DNA of 64,000 nucleotides, taken from contig JAHWIK010000033.1 of assembly GCA_019322485.1 (NCBI GenBank), forward strand, positions 1 to 64,000, given 5' to 3'. Under the pieces are notes generated by a model. The model was not told the DNA's origin, searched no databases, and saw only the letters and a list, made by a program, of their open reading frames with translations. Origin of the DNA: Candidatus Woesearchaeota archaeon. GTDB taxonomy: Archaea > Nanobdellota > Nanobdellia > Woesearchaeales > JAHWIC01. Positions 8,302 to 16,984 of the stretch are shown one piece after another. A program made the position numbers and the translations under genes. Position 1 is the first letter of the stretch; each line of letters opens with the position of its first letter.

Positions 8302-9558
8302 TCAAATCAAACTTTCAAAAACCCTTTCCGGCTCTAAACTATGTTTCTTTATCATCACCATTGGGTCAACAACCTGGTGCTGCACCTCAATTACTGCATA
8401 AGGATGTATTTCCTTAATGGACTGAATCAGTTCTTCCCTTGTTATTGAATTTAACCTATCAACCTTCAACTGAGAAATCATATAATCGCTAAAATAGACA
8501 GTAACACCACCATTAAAATCAATATCTTTTATTTTCTCCAACAGCCCTAAAAAATCCTTATTAGTGAAATTTTTGCCATACTTCCTGCGTTCTTCATCAC
8601 TGCCGGCAATTGGGCTAAATGCCAAATCAAGAACCTCAAAACTATCAGCAAGTTTCTTTATCAAGTCAATAGAAGGCAGCTGGAAAAATTCATTCCTAAC
8701 CCCAATCTTAAACTTATACTTCAACAATTGTGACCAAAATGGCTTGCCAAGCATATCCAGGTCATGCGACAAAGCAACAATATCAGTATGGTTCTCTAAT
8801 TTCTTTATATCCCTAGCAACATTAAGTGCATCCCTTACAATCAACTTATCTCTGGAATAGATATCAGGATAAACGCCTTTGCTTCCATCGCAAACCGAGC
8901 AGTCATGGCTGCATCCTCTTGCAATAAGCAGCCAAAAATCAAACATCCTTAGATAGCTCGAGTAATCGGCCATAAAATCAATATCAACATAATTATACTC
9001 GTCAATATCAGCTGAACAATAGCTAATTGGATTAACACCTTCCTTAAAGACAAGATTTGGAACCTGAACCTTTCTGCCGCCAAGAAGCTTGTCAACCAAT
9101 AAACTAAACGGCTGCTCAGAATCACCCATTACAACATAATCAATAAAACCAAGCTTAATCAACTGATTTGCAAAGATTGAAGCAGTCATGCCGCCAACAA
9201 TCACCTGAGCCTTAGGCAAAATTGATTTGCAAAGTTTTGCAACCTCAAGGCCATTCTTCAAATGCACGTACCAATGCAGGTCAATGAGAACTATTTTAGC
9301 ATCAATCTCCCTCAAATACGACTCAAGGTCAAATCCATAAACTGACTTTTGGAAAGGAAGATTAACACCTTTAATCTTATACCCTTTAGCACGCACCTTA
9401 TTCAAGGTCCCAATTAATCCCATTGGAATAAAGGAATAGTATTTCTCAGCATTATGGTCTTTAAGTTCTAAATCATTATCAAAGAGATAATAACTCTTAG
9501 AATCATAAACCTGTTTCCCAAAAGGATGGATGTATAGAATATCTAATTGTTCTCTCAT
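8302..9558 (-). CDS. B12-binding-type radical SAM protein
   Basis: 418 residues. The N-terminal ~190 residues look like a cobalamin-binding Rossmann domain of the B12-radical SAM class (AQVIVGGMTASIFANQL, YVVMGDSEQPF). The radical SAM part follows with the cluster motif CSHDCSVC (C-x3-C-x2-C) after LLIARG. The substrate is unknown; relatives carry out methylations, cyclisations or C-C bond formation. It is flanked by unrelated genes on the same strand with short gaps. The shortened C-terminus compared with typical 450-550-residue members may mean a compact variant. Confidence 0.82.
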   Translation of the reverse strand: MREQLDILYIHPFGKQVYDSKSYYLFDNDLELKDHNAEKYYSFIPMGLIGTLNKVRAKGYKIKGVNLPFQKSVYGFDLESYLREIDAKIVLIDLHWYVHLKNGLEVAKLCKSILPKAQVIVGGMTASIFANQLIKLGFIDYVVMGDSEQPFSLLVDKLLGGRKVQVPNLVFKEGVNPISYCSADIDEYNYVDIDFMADYSSYLRMFDFWLLIARGCSHDCSVCDGSKGVYPDIYSRDKLIVRDALNVARDIKKLENHTDIVALSHDLDMLGKPFWSQLLKYKFKIGVRNEFFQLPSIDLIKKLADSFEVLDLAFSPIAGSDEERRKYGKNFTNKDFLGLLEKIKDIDFNGGVTVYFSDYMISQLKVDRLNSITREELIQSIKEIHPYAVIEVQHQVVDPMVMIKKHSLEPERVFESLI

Positions 9559-9594
9559 CAGAAGTGTTATAAACTTAGAAATATAAAAACTTTC

Positions 9595-12500
9595 TCAAGA
9601 AACCAAGTCTTCAGCTGATTTTCTTTCTTCATACAGGTCCTTAAGGGCTTCATAAACCCTATACTGCTCAAGGGGCTTCATTTGCATATAAACACCATGT
9701 AGGTCAAGGTAGATTGTTTTAGCGGTGTGAACGTCAAGGCCTTCCAATGCCCTCCTAGCTTCATCAATCTTCTGCATTATGTATTCAATCTTATTCCTTA
9801 TCTCTGGTTTAGCAGCCTTGATTGCTCCTATTGCCTCTGTTATTTCCTTATGAGCCTCAAAACTCTCTTTTTCTAAAATAGGCTTCTCAGGTTTTGATGG
9901 CTCAATCTTAACTACCTTATGTTCAGGAGCCCCTATGCGCTTTAACTTCTCTTCCTCAGCTAACTTTAACAGCCTAGTACTCCTTAAATCTGCCTCAAAC
10001 TCCTCTGCAGTCTTTTTCTCATGCTCTTCAACATGCTCCTCAACCTTCTTTAATGTTTCAGCTTCCCCAGCAAGCTTCGCCCTCTTGGCAGCTAATGCCT
10101 CGCTGATTTTTTTCTCTCGCTCATCCTCCAGTGTTAACTTGCGGTCCTTCATAAGGTTAAGCCTGCTTACCAGCATCTTCCTCGTAATCCCAACATCAGT
10201 TGACTTATAGGCTTCAAGAAGTCTTCTTGCTTCGTTTATTCTCCTGTTGGAAAGCCATCCTTTCTTGGGAATTTGTTCATATAAACTAAGGCTCTTCTCA
10301 ATTTGCTCTATGTCATTAAGATATGTTTCTTCGCTCTTTAATTGCTCAAACAGCGTATCAAGCTTGCCATGTGAAAGGGAAAGCACCTTTTCATCAGGAA
10401 CATGAAGAAGTCTTTCATGCTTTGCTACATAATTAAGGTCTCTTTTAAGTCGACAAATTAATAGATACAACTCAGCAGGAGATGGCTTGAATACCGGAAC
10501 ACCAGGCACAACCTTTGGCAGCTTAACAGGCTTCTCTGCTATCTTAGGCATTTCTGGCTTTGGTTTCTCAACTTTTACCTTAGGCGGTTTCTCTATCTTA
10601 AGTTCAGGCAGCTTAATTTCTGGTTTTGGCTTCTCTTTTAGCTCAGGTACTTTAATCTCTGGCTTTATTACTGCAGGCTTTAAGCTCTGTATAAAATCTA
10701 TTCTCGCATTAACTGTCTTTAATTTCTTTGCTGCATCGATATTATAACCATCCATAATCTCTCTTGCCTTTTCCAGCTGCTTCTCTACTGCAGGTACTTG
10801 AGAAACACTGCCCTCAGCAGCAATATGCTCCTCAATATCTTCTATATTATCCAAACGCTCCTTCAGGGCATTCAATCTCTTGGTTATTCCCCTAAGTCTC
10901 CAGGAAGAGATAGACCTTAGCACCTCATCTGATATTTCCAGGGTTTTCTCAGTCTTGGCTACATAATCAAGATTCTTCTTTAACCTGTATATCTGCATTG
11001 CAAGCTCTGGTTTTGGGCGCCCAAGCTTTAATGGAGGAGGTATCTCCTCAGCCTCTGGCTTCTCTTCTTTTAATTTCTCTTCCTTGGCAGGCTTTATCTC
11101 CTCTGGTTTTTCTGGTTTCTCAATCTTTAATTCTTCTTTCTTTGGCAGCTGCTCTACTAGCTCAGGCTTCCCTAGTTTCAGAGGCACTTTCCCAAACGTT
11201 TGTATTAAATGCAGTTTAGCATCAGCAATTTTCCTGCTTTTTGCCACATCAATCTTATGAGCGTCCATAATCTTTGTTGCATCTTCCAGCAGCTTCTCTG
11301 CAGTAAGACCCTTTGGCATGCTGCTCTCAGCAGCAATATGTTCTTCAATCTCTTCCAGCTCATCCAAATTCTGTTTTAAGCTGTTCAGGTTCTTTGCTAT
11401 CCTGCGCACCCTCCACGAAGAAAGTGACTTAAGTTTATCGTCTGGTAACTGGAGAAGCTTTTCATTTTTAACCGCATAATCAAGATTCTTTCTCAACCGA
11501 GATACAAGCTTTGCAAGTTCTGGTTCCGGCTTTTCAAACTTTGGTATGGGCACCTCAAGCTCCTTTGGCTGCTCTATTTCCTTTGGTTTCTCAGGCTCTG
11601 GCTTCTCTGCCCCTGGTTTTGGCTTGAACTTAGGAAGAGGAATTTTAAATCCTTCCTTGGGCTTCTCTTTTTCTGCTGTCTTGGCTAATGTCTTAATCAA
11701 GTCCAGTTTTCCGTCAATCGCAGTTTTATCCTTCCCAGTATCAAGCTTATAAGACTCAATAAGCTTTCTTGTATCTTCAAGATGCTTGTCTGCTGTCAAA
11801 GCTCCAGGTTTGCTGCTTTCTGCAACAAAGTGCTCCTCAATATCCTCTATGCCGTTCAGATACTGTTTCAGGACATTTAATTTATTGGATATCTCGTAGA
11901 GTTTGCTGGAAGAAAGCGAACTTAGTCTATCGTCAGGTATTTGAGTGATTTTCCTGTTTGCAACCACATACCTAAGATGTTTTTTCAATTCAGACAACTT
12001 AGGAACAAACTTAGCTGTCTCTTCTTCAAGGAGTTTCTTCTTTTTCCCTTCTTTTTCCAATACACCAATCTTTTTCTTTACAGCCTTTATCTTCTCATTG
12101 ATCTTGCCTTTTGTTTTTCCTGTATCGAGTTTATGTGCATCCAGGAGTTTTTTAGCTACCCCTAGCTTATTGTTTGCCCGCCGTCCTTGTGGGACACTGG
12201 CTTTAGCTGCAATGTGTTCCTCAATATCCTCTATCTGGCCGAGATGCTCCTTAGCAGTTTTCAGCTTGCCTAATGCAGAATGAAGTTCTTTATGGGTAAG
12301 GGAATGTAATTTGCCATCAATCCTTTTGAATAAGCCCTCGCTCTTGCGCACATGGTCAAGGCTTGTCTTTAACTGGAATACATGTTTCCTGAGCTCGTGC
12401 TGCGAAGGCTTAAACTCGGGCATGGCTGGTTCCGGCTTTTCTTTTGGCTTAAACTTTGGAAGTTTTATTGACTTGAATATTGACTTTTTTCTGGCTGGTT

Positions 12501-13251
12501 TCTCAGCCTTAGGCTTTTCCAGTTTCATCTCCTTAGCTTTAGGCTTTGGTTTTTCTTCAGCTATCTCCGGCTTCTCCAGGGATTCTACTATCTTATGCTT
12601 TTTTGCCTGCTCTTCTTCAGCCTTGAACTTTCGTTCCTCCCGCTCCCTCTGTATTCTTATTGATTCAAGCCTTTTGACAATATCTGGCCTTATCTCTTCT
12701 GAAATTAACTTAAAAGCCTCTAGATAATTTCTAGCCTCTTTTATCTTTCCGGCAGACAGCCACCCTTTTTTAGGAAGTGCTTCGTAACAATTAATCTTAT
12801 CTTCAATCTTCTTTAATTCGTTGACGTGCTTATTCTCGTCCCTTAACCTGTCAAGAATTTTGATAATCTTGCCTGTAGAGACACCAACTAATTTCTCATC
12901 AGGCACATCAAGGAACTTCCGGTTATTTGCTATAAAATCTATATCATTCCTAAGCTGGACTATAATCCTGCTAAGCTCATGGCCAGAAGGGGTAAATCCC
13001 TTAGCCTCTCCTTCTTTCTTTTTGTAAAAATCTGGTGGAGGCGGCGGCAATAAGTCAAGGTCCTTTTTCACAGGCTTTGGAGGCTCTTTTTTAGGTTCAG
13101 GCTTAGATATCTTAGCCTTTGGAGGAATCTTTTTAGAAGGCTTAGGCAGCTTTGGAGCTTTCTTAGACTTAACTTTAGGAGACTTAGATAATTTTGCAAT
13201 TTTCTTGGATTTAGAGATACCTCTCTTTATTTTAGATTTAGTTTTAGTCAT
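9595..13251 (-). CDS. Giant Lys/Pro/Glu-rich protein with six helical repeats
   Basis: 1,218 residues. The first ~85 are extremely basic (KSKKIAKLSKSPKVKSKK) and Pro-rich. Six alpha-helical repeats of about 110 residues begin near residues 86, 277, 413, 575, 745 and 920. Each has an opening L..L+..L.YV helix, a PD.KL.SLS turn, an IE-IEEH motif and a final helix with D..K. Repeats are separated by flexible K/P/E linkers. Repeats 1 and 6 form a subtype sharing PKKGWLS where repeats 2-5 have AAESS-like residues. The final ~100 residues form another helical domain. There is no signal peptide or membrane helix, so it is cytoplasmic. A basic tail plus repeats suggests nucleic-acid or scaffold binding. 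The GGGGTT ribosome site precedes the ATG. No homologue is recognised. Confidence 0.85.
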   Translation of the reverse strand: MTKTKSKIKRGISKSKKIAKLSKSPKVKSKKAPKLPKPSKKIPPKAKISKPEPKKEPPKPVKKDLDLLPPPPPDFYKKKEGEAKGFTPSGHELSRIIVQLRNDIDFIANNRKFLDVPDEKLVGVSTGKIIKILDRLRDENKHVNELKKIEDKINCYEALPKKGWLSAGKIKEARNYLEAFKLISEEIRPDIVKRLESIRIQREREERKFKAEEEQAKKHKIVESLEKPEIAEEKPKPKAKEMKLEKPKAEKPARKKSIFKSIKLPKFKPKEKPEPAMPEFKPSQHELRKHVFQLKTSLDHVRKSEGLFKRIDGKLHSLTHKELHSALGKLKTAKEHLGQIEDIEEHIAAKASVPQGRRANNKLGVAKKLLDAHKLDTGKTKGKINEKIKAVKKKIGVLEKEGKKKKLLEEETAKFVPKLSELKKHLRYVVANRKITQIPDDRLSSLSSSKLYEISNKLNVLKQYLNGIEDIEEHFVAESSKPGALTADKHLEDTRKLIESYKLDTGKDKTAIDGKLDLIKTLAKTAEKEKPKEGFKIPLPKFKPKPGAEKPEPEKPKEIEQPKELEVPIPKFEKPEPELAKLVSRLRKNLDYAVKNEKLLQLPDDKLKSLSSWRVRRIAKNLNSLKQNLDELEEIEEHIAAESSMPKGLTAEKLLEDATKIMDAHKIDVAKSRKIADAKLHLIQTFGKVPLKLGKPELVEQLPKKEELKIEKPEKPEEIKPAKEEKLKEEKPEAEEIPPPLKLGRPKPELAMQIYRLKKNLDYVAKTEKTLEISDEVLRSISSWRLRGITKRLNALKERLDNIEDIEEHIAAEGSVSQVPAVEKQLEKAREIMDGYNIDAAKKLKTVNARIDFIQSLKPAVIKPEIKVPELKEKPKPEIKLPELKIEKPPKVKVEKPKPEMPKIAEKPVKLPKVVPGVPVFKPSPAELYLLICRLKRDLNYVAKHERLLHVPDEKVLSLSHGKLDTLFEQLKSEETYLNDIEQIEKSLSLYEQIPKKGWLSNRRINEARRLLEAYKSTDVGITRKMLVSRLNLMKDRKLTLEDEREKKISEALAAKRAKLAGEAETLKKVEEHVEEHEKKTAEEFEADLRSTRLLKLAEEEKLKRIGAPEHKVVKIEPSKPEKPILEKESFEAHKEITEAIGAIKAAKPEIRNKIEYIMQKIDEARRALEGLDVHTAKTIYLDLHGVYMQMKPLEQYRVYEALKDLYEERKSAEDLVS

Positions 13252-13322
13252 GAATAACCCCTTTTTTACCCCCGAGTCAGGTGAAAAGAGGTACCCCTTT
13301 TTAAATTTTTCGGTTAGCTAAA

Positions 13323-13562
13323 TTAGCCTATTTTCAGAACCTTCTCTTTAGAATGCAGTCCCTTGACAATTTTCACGTCTTTTTTGGTTAGCTTAGAAAA
13401 AAACTTAACAATCCCGATATTCGCCTTATTTGCTTCAGGCTTTGCCTTTATCTCGACTCTATAGGCATCTTTTTCCTTATCAAAGCAGATTATCTTATTT
13501 TTAGAAGAATTAGGCTTAACAATTATCTTAATGCTTCCTGAAGAAGGAAAAGAATCAGTCAT
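13323..13562 (-). CDS. DUF167 (YggU-like) protein
   Basis: 79 residues with the DUF167 pattern: IKIIVKPNSSKNKI near the N-terminus, then EIKAKPEANKANIGIVKFFS and a final KVLKIG strand. Structures of relatives show a small alpha/beta fold; the function is unknown. It overlaps the 3' end of the TFS gene by 8 bp, so the two are translated from one message. The family length is about 75-100 residues, so it is complete. Confidence 0.85.
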   Translation of the reverse strand: MTDSFPSSGSIKIIVKPNSSKNKIICFDKEKDAYRVEIKAKPEANKANIGIVKFFSKLTKKDVKIVKGLHSKEKVLKIG

Positions 13563-13872
13563 AATCTCTCCATGTATGGCCGCATTTGGTGCATTTCATA
13601 AACCTCGTAGCTGCTTCATCAGCTGCCCTTGTCTGCACAGTCCAGTAATATGCTTCCTCATTGCCGCACTTCTCGCATGTGATCTTCATTTTTGGGAGTG
13701 TTTGCAGCTCTCCCTTGTCAATAACCTCAACCTTCTTCTCTTTTTTGGCCACTGACTCCTTTAGCACGACCCCTTCTGTCTTATTACTCTTATAGCCGCA
13801 ACTGCATGCTAGCAATTTCTTACTGCCCTCCCTCTTGGGCACCAATATCGAGCCGCACTTTGGACAAAACAT
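13555..13872 (-). CDS. tfs: Transcription elongation factor S (TFS, archaeal TFIIS-like)
   Basis: 105 residues with two zinc ribbons. The N-terminal ribbon has CPKCGS and CSCG; the C-terminal ribbon has CEKCGNEEAYYW and CTKCGH. The C-terminal loop carries the RAADEAAT acidic tip (family RSADEP.T), whose D-E pair reaches into the RNA polymerase secondary channel to stimulate cleavage of backtracked transcripts. It is 14 bp downstream of the signal peptidase gene and overlaps the DUF167 gene, so the three probably form one unit. Length and motifs are canonical. Confidence 0.94.
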   Translation of the reverse strand: MFCPKCGSILVPKREGSKKLLACSCGYKSNKTEGVVLKESVAKKEKKVEVIDKGELQTLPKMKITCEKCGNEEAYYWTVQTRAADEAATRFMKCTKCGHTWRDYD

Positions 13873-13886
13873 TTTTTATCACCTTG

Positions 13887-14519
13887 CTATCTTAAGAGAT
13901 TCACCAACTCTACAAACGCTATCTTCACCCAGCCTAAAAATGGAATTCTTGCAACAGCCCTGCCAATAATCTGGCTCCCCCAGATATCTGACTCGTAGAT
14001 GCAGCCATCTGGAAAACAGCCATTGATTTGTTTGCTGTTTGTGCGGTAATTGTCTCCCTTTGTTTGGTATACTATTTTGCCGTCTTGATCCTCTATTTGC
14101 ACTATCCGGTGGATTATTGGATCTGGCTTCGGGTTGACACGCGCACTCCTGAAAACAATCACATCGCCTATTTTTATGTCTTTTGGTTTTCCACCTTTGA
14201 GAACCATTATGTCTCCTTTATTAAAACCAGCTCTTAAAGAGAAACCCAAAAAATCATCTTTTGTTATATTATTGCTGGCATACCAAACGCCGCTCCTTGA
14301 CCACCACTCCTCAAAATCAGCATTGTGTTCCATGCTGCTGGAAACAACAGCAACTATCGGGTGAGATGTACTAAGGATAAACCCCAAACCAGGATAAACA
14401 ATAAACTTGATTAAAATAAAAGCAAGGACAATATTAACCAGCCAGCTCCATATGCTGTTGTCCTCCCAGATAAAGTGCCATGTTTTCCTAAACAATTTCT
14501 TAATCTGCTTCCTGTCCAT
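13887..14519 (-). CDS. Signal peptidase I (archaeal S26B type)
   Basis: 210 residues from the ATG at 14519. There is one N-terminal membrane helix (~17-45) followed by the catalytic box VVSSSMEH (serine nucleophile) and IIHRIV, whose histidine replaces the bacterial catalytic lysine as expected for archaeal signal peptidases. GDVIVFRSA and TKGDNYRTN match the other conserved boxes. It processes exported proteins, several of which are encoded in this window. A longer frame to 14603 exists but would overlap the divergent NMD3 start; the ATG at 14519 gives a normal N-terminus. Confidence 0.9.
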   Translation of the reverse strand: MDRKQIKKLFRKTWHFIWEDNSIWSWLVNIVLAFILIKFIVYPGLGFILSTSHPIVAVVSSSMEHNADFEEWWSRSGVWYASNNITKDDFLGFSLRAGFNKGDIMVLKGGKPKDIKIGDVIVFRSARVNPKPDPIIHRIVQIEDQDGKIVYQTKGDNYRTNSKQINGCFPDGCIYESDIWGSQIIGRAVARIPFLGWVKIAFVELVNLLR

Positions 14520-14573
14520 ATTCTCTGGCTTGGTAAGGAAAATATTAAAAAGCTTTGGATTTATAATAAGGAT

Positions 14574-15014
14574 ATGGAGCAATACAACAGGGATACTAAC
14601 CAATACTTCGAAGGAATCCTGCAGCTTAGAAACCCAAATGGCATTGTTATCGATTTTATAAACAAGCAGGTAGCGAATAAGGGCGGGGTCTTTATATCAA
14701 AACGTGTTAAGGTGATTAATGGTCTTGACCTTTATTTCAGCTCACAAAAGTTCCTGCAGAATCTAGGCAGAAAACTCCAAAAGGTGTTTGGCGGTGAACT
14801 AAAGATAAGCAAAAAGCTCTTCACAAAGAAAAGGATGACAAGCAGGCTGGTCTACAGAATAAATGTCCTTTTTAGATTGCCAACTGTAAAAAAAGGAGAC
14901 ACCGTAAGAATCAGGGGAGAGGATTTTGAGATTCTAGGTATGGGAAGAAAGGTTATTGGAAGGTCAAAAGAAACAGGAAAAAAGGAAGTACTTGAGTATG
15001 AGGAGTTACCCTGA
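14574..15014 (+). CDS. nmd3: NMD3-like ribosome-associated protein, short form
   Basis: 146 residues matching the middle and C-terminal part of archaeal NMD3: YFEGILQLRN, FISKRVKVINGLDLYFSS, FGGELKISKKL and VLFRLPTVKKGDTVRIRG. NMD3 binds the large ribosomal subunit. Typical archaeal proteins are about 350 residues with N-terminal CxxC zinc ribbons; those are absent here. Upstream bases belong to the divergent signal peptidase gene, leaving no room for them. The ATG at 14574 is preferred over an earlier in-frame ATG (14475) that lies inside the divergent gene; AATATTAAAAAG sits about 28 nt upstream. The last 9 bp overlap the convergent DUF460 gene. Confidence 0.75.
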   Translation: MEQYNRDTNQYFEGILQLRNPNGIVIDFINKQVANKGGVFISKRVKVINGLDLYFSSQKFLQNLGRKLQKVFGGELKISKKLFTKKRMTSRLVYRINVLFRLPTVKKGDTVRIRGEDFEILGMGRKVIGRSKETGKKEVLEYEELP

Positions 15015-16166
15015 CCTTTCCTTCTTATAATCCTCAACTACCTTATTCAGAATATCCAGCTTGTTTTTCTCTCTTTCAAATAATTCCTTGGAAACAACAG
15101 CAAAATAATTGTCTTCCTCTATATCCAGCTTTTTGGAGTCAATAAACAGAAATGGGAGCTCAGCCAGTTTTCTGCCCGGCTTTTTGTTGTATACAATAAC
15201 CTGCACCTTATTCCGTATGGCTGCTATTGTCTTATCACTAAGGATATTTGGGTCATCAACAAACAATATATCACCCTTGCTTACATTCAGTATCTTCCCC
15301 TTTTTCTCAAACTCAACCTTACCCAGGTTGTCAAGCTTCTTCAGCAGGAAATTTTTATTTAGTGCAGCCAGAAAACCATGCAGTTTTCCAATCTCAGATT
15401 TAAGCACATCTATGTCAGTGTCCTTCGAGCTCAATTCTCTCTCAAGGACAAAAAACCTTTTTTCCCTCTGCCTAAGCAGCTGGTTAAATCTTTTCTCGTA
15501 AGGCTTTTTGCTTTCCCTTGGTCTCTCCAGATTCCTTATCTCCTCTTCAATATTATTATTCTGCTGCCTTAACAGTTGATTCTCCCTCTCAACACCCTTT
15601 AGTTTGGAATATAATTTCAGGAAATCCTTCTCCTCAAACTTCCTTTCCTCAATAACCTTGGTGATTATCTTTGACTCTTCTTTCTCAGGCTTCTCAAGCA
15701 TGTCAGATGCTTCTCTTATGCTTATCCCCTTTGAGACAACAAGCTCCATAAGCCTATCAGCTATCTTATGCTTGCCATAATGCTCAATATAGTTATCAAC
15801 CTTCTTAACTAAGCTCCTAATCCTCTTAAGAGAGAACATTGCTATAGCAAGGGCATCAAGCTGGTGTGTGTCGCCGATATCGTAGCCCTTGATTATACTT
15901 GCCTTTTCTCCTGAACCAAGGTCCTCATCAGGCTTTATCAGTCTGGCTCCCAAGGCATTTGCAAACTTCTCGACAAAAGCAGGTATCTTCCCTTTATCAG
16001 TCCCAACAACAATAACCTTGCCTATCCTAACAACCCTGGCAACAAGGGTGTTAAGGTCAAGGTGTTTTTCGGATGCCAGTTCAACAACATTTCCATCCAG
16101 GCCAATAAGCGCATAGCCCACAGTAGTTCCTGGGTCAACGCCTGCTATGAGAAGTTTCTTGTTCAT
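15006..16166 (-). CDS. DUF460 RNase H-fold protein with coiled coil
   Basis: 386 residues. The N-terminal ~135 residues form a RuvC/YqgF-like RNase H fold with AGVDPGTTVGYALIG (first acidic strand) and GDTHQLDALAIAMFS (last acidic helix), characteristic of the archaeal DUF460 family. A long charged coiled coil (~170-255) follows, then a C-terminal domain (~270-386). The family is widespread in archaea and its role is unsettled; nuclease activity on structured nucleic acid is possible. The gene converges on nmd3 with a 9-bp overlap. The start at 16166 is a plain ATG with TTTAAAAGTTT upstream on the minus strand. Confidence 0.88.
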   Translation of the reverse strand: MNKKLLIAGVDPGTTVGYALIGLDGNVVELASEKHLDLNTLVARVVRIGKVIVVGTDKGKIPAFVEKFANALGARLIKPDEDLGSGEKASIIKGYDIGDTHQLDALAIAMFSLKRIRSLVKKVDNYIEHYGKHKIADRLMELVVSKGISIREASDMLEKPEKEESKIITKVIEERKFEEKDFLKLYSKLKGVERENQLLRQQNNNIEEEIRNLERPRESKKPYEKRFNQLLRQREKRFFVLERELSSKDTDIDVLKSEIGKLHGFLAALNKNFLLKKLDNLGKVEFEKKGKILNVSKGDILFVDDPNILSDKTIAAIRNKVQVIVYNKKPGRKLAELPFLFIDSKKLDIEEDNYFAVVSKELFEREKNKLDILNKVVEDYKKERSG

Positions 16167-16261
16167 CTAAAGCAGCTAATAAGAGAAGCTTTTAAAAGTT
16201 TTTCTGTTACCCATTTTTGTTAAGCATAAAGTTTATAAGTAATTACTATTTTCTAGCACAT

Positions 16262-16903
16262 ATGGCATACGATTACCTAGAGATGCTGATGTACATATCA
16301 AAAAAAGCAGGTGTGTTCAAGTCTTTAGAGACATCCACAATAAAGGCAGCTAAGGAACTAAAGACATCGCAGCAAACAATCAGCAGAAAACTAAGAGATA
16401 TGGAAAAGATGAAGCTGATCAAAAGAACTGTAACACAAAAAGGTTTGTTAGTTCAGCTCGACGCTAACGGCAGGGACTTCTTGAAACAACATTATGCTGA
16501 CCTAGGGAATATATTTGCTGAAAAACAAGAAATCACTGGCACAATAACAAAAGGAATAGGTGAAGGCAGATATTATGTAAGCCTGCCTGGATACCAAAAG
16601 CAATTCAAGAACAAGCTTGGCTTCAAAGCTTACCCAGGAACATTGAATATAAGGGTAAACAGGCCAGAGGCATTGGAGTTCACAAGCAATCTAAATGCAA
16701 CAAATATTGATGGTTTTGAAACAAAAGATAGAACGTTTGGAAAATTAACTGGATATAAAGTAAGGATAAATGATATTGATGGAGCCATTATTGTACCAGA
16801 AAGGTCAAGACACGAAGAGGATATTATTGAGGTTATAGCTCCTGTTAATATCAAGCAAAAGCTGAGATTAAAAGACAATTCAAGATTAAAAATACAAAAG
16901 TAA
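16262..16903 (+). CDS. rbkR: RibK/RbkR: winged-helix regulator fused to CTP-dependent riboflavin kinase
   Basis: 213 residues. The N-terminal ~85 residues are a winged-helix DNA-binding domain (AAKELKTSQQTISRKLRDME as the recognition helix). The rest is an archaeal riboflavin kinase that makes FMN using CTP: GIGEGRYYVSLPGY, GFKAYPGTLNIRV (conserved PGTLN), and GAIIVPERSRHEEDIIEVIAP. The same fusion, RbkR, is known as the repressor/activator of riboflavin genes in archaea. Riboflavin synthase and lumazine synthase follow directly, so self-contained regulation is likely. The ATG at 16262 is preferred over the longer frame. The stop is 4 bp before repeat copy E1. Confidence 0.93.
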   Translation: MAYDYLEMLMYISKKAGVFKSLETSTIKAAKELKTSQQTISRKLRDMEKMKLIKRTVTQKGLLVQLDANGRDFLKQHYADLGNIFAEKQEITGTITKGIGEGRYYVSLPGYQKQFKNKLGFKAYPGTLNIRVNRPEALEFTSNLNATNIDGFETKDRTFGKLTGYKVRINDIDGAIIVPERSRHEEDIIEVIAPVNIKQKLRLKDNSRLKIQK

Positions 16904-16906
16904 GCA

Positions 16907-16953
16907 GATGAAAATTCCTTTATCGTGGGGGTGTAAGGAATTTTCAGATTTAA
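16907..16953 (+). repeat. Structured repeat copy E1 (truncated: hairpin plus tail)
   Basis: 47 bp with a 12-bp perfect stem (TGAAAATTCCTT / AAGGAATTTTCA) and a 14-nt loop containing GTGG, followed by the tail AGATTTA. It matches copies E2 (30761-30876) and E3 (33509-33628, minus) over the same 47 positions, but the first hairpin and the 5' closing strand seen in those copies are missing, because the ribK coding region ends 4 bp upstream. Its tail runs into TTTAAATTTATT, which could serve as the TATA box of riboflavin synthase. Confidence 0.75.
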
Positions 16954-16984
16954 ATTTATTTGATGATTTAATTTAATGATAAAA

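Noticed and set aside
12311..12727. Several plus-strand open frames opposite the 1,218-residue protein
   Set aside because: Lys/Glu-rich repeats on the minus strand give Ser/Phe/Leu-rich antisense frames without stops; composition explains them.
14475..14573. N-terminal extension of the NMD3-like frame
   Set aside because: It overlaps the coding start of the divergent signal peptidase and contains no zinc-ribbon cysteines; the ATG at 14574 gives the better fit.
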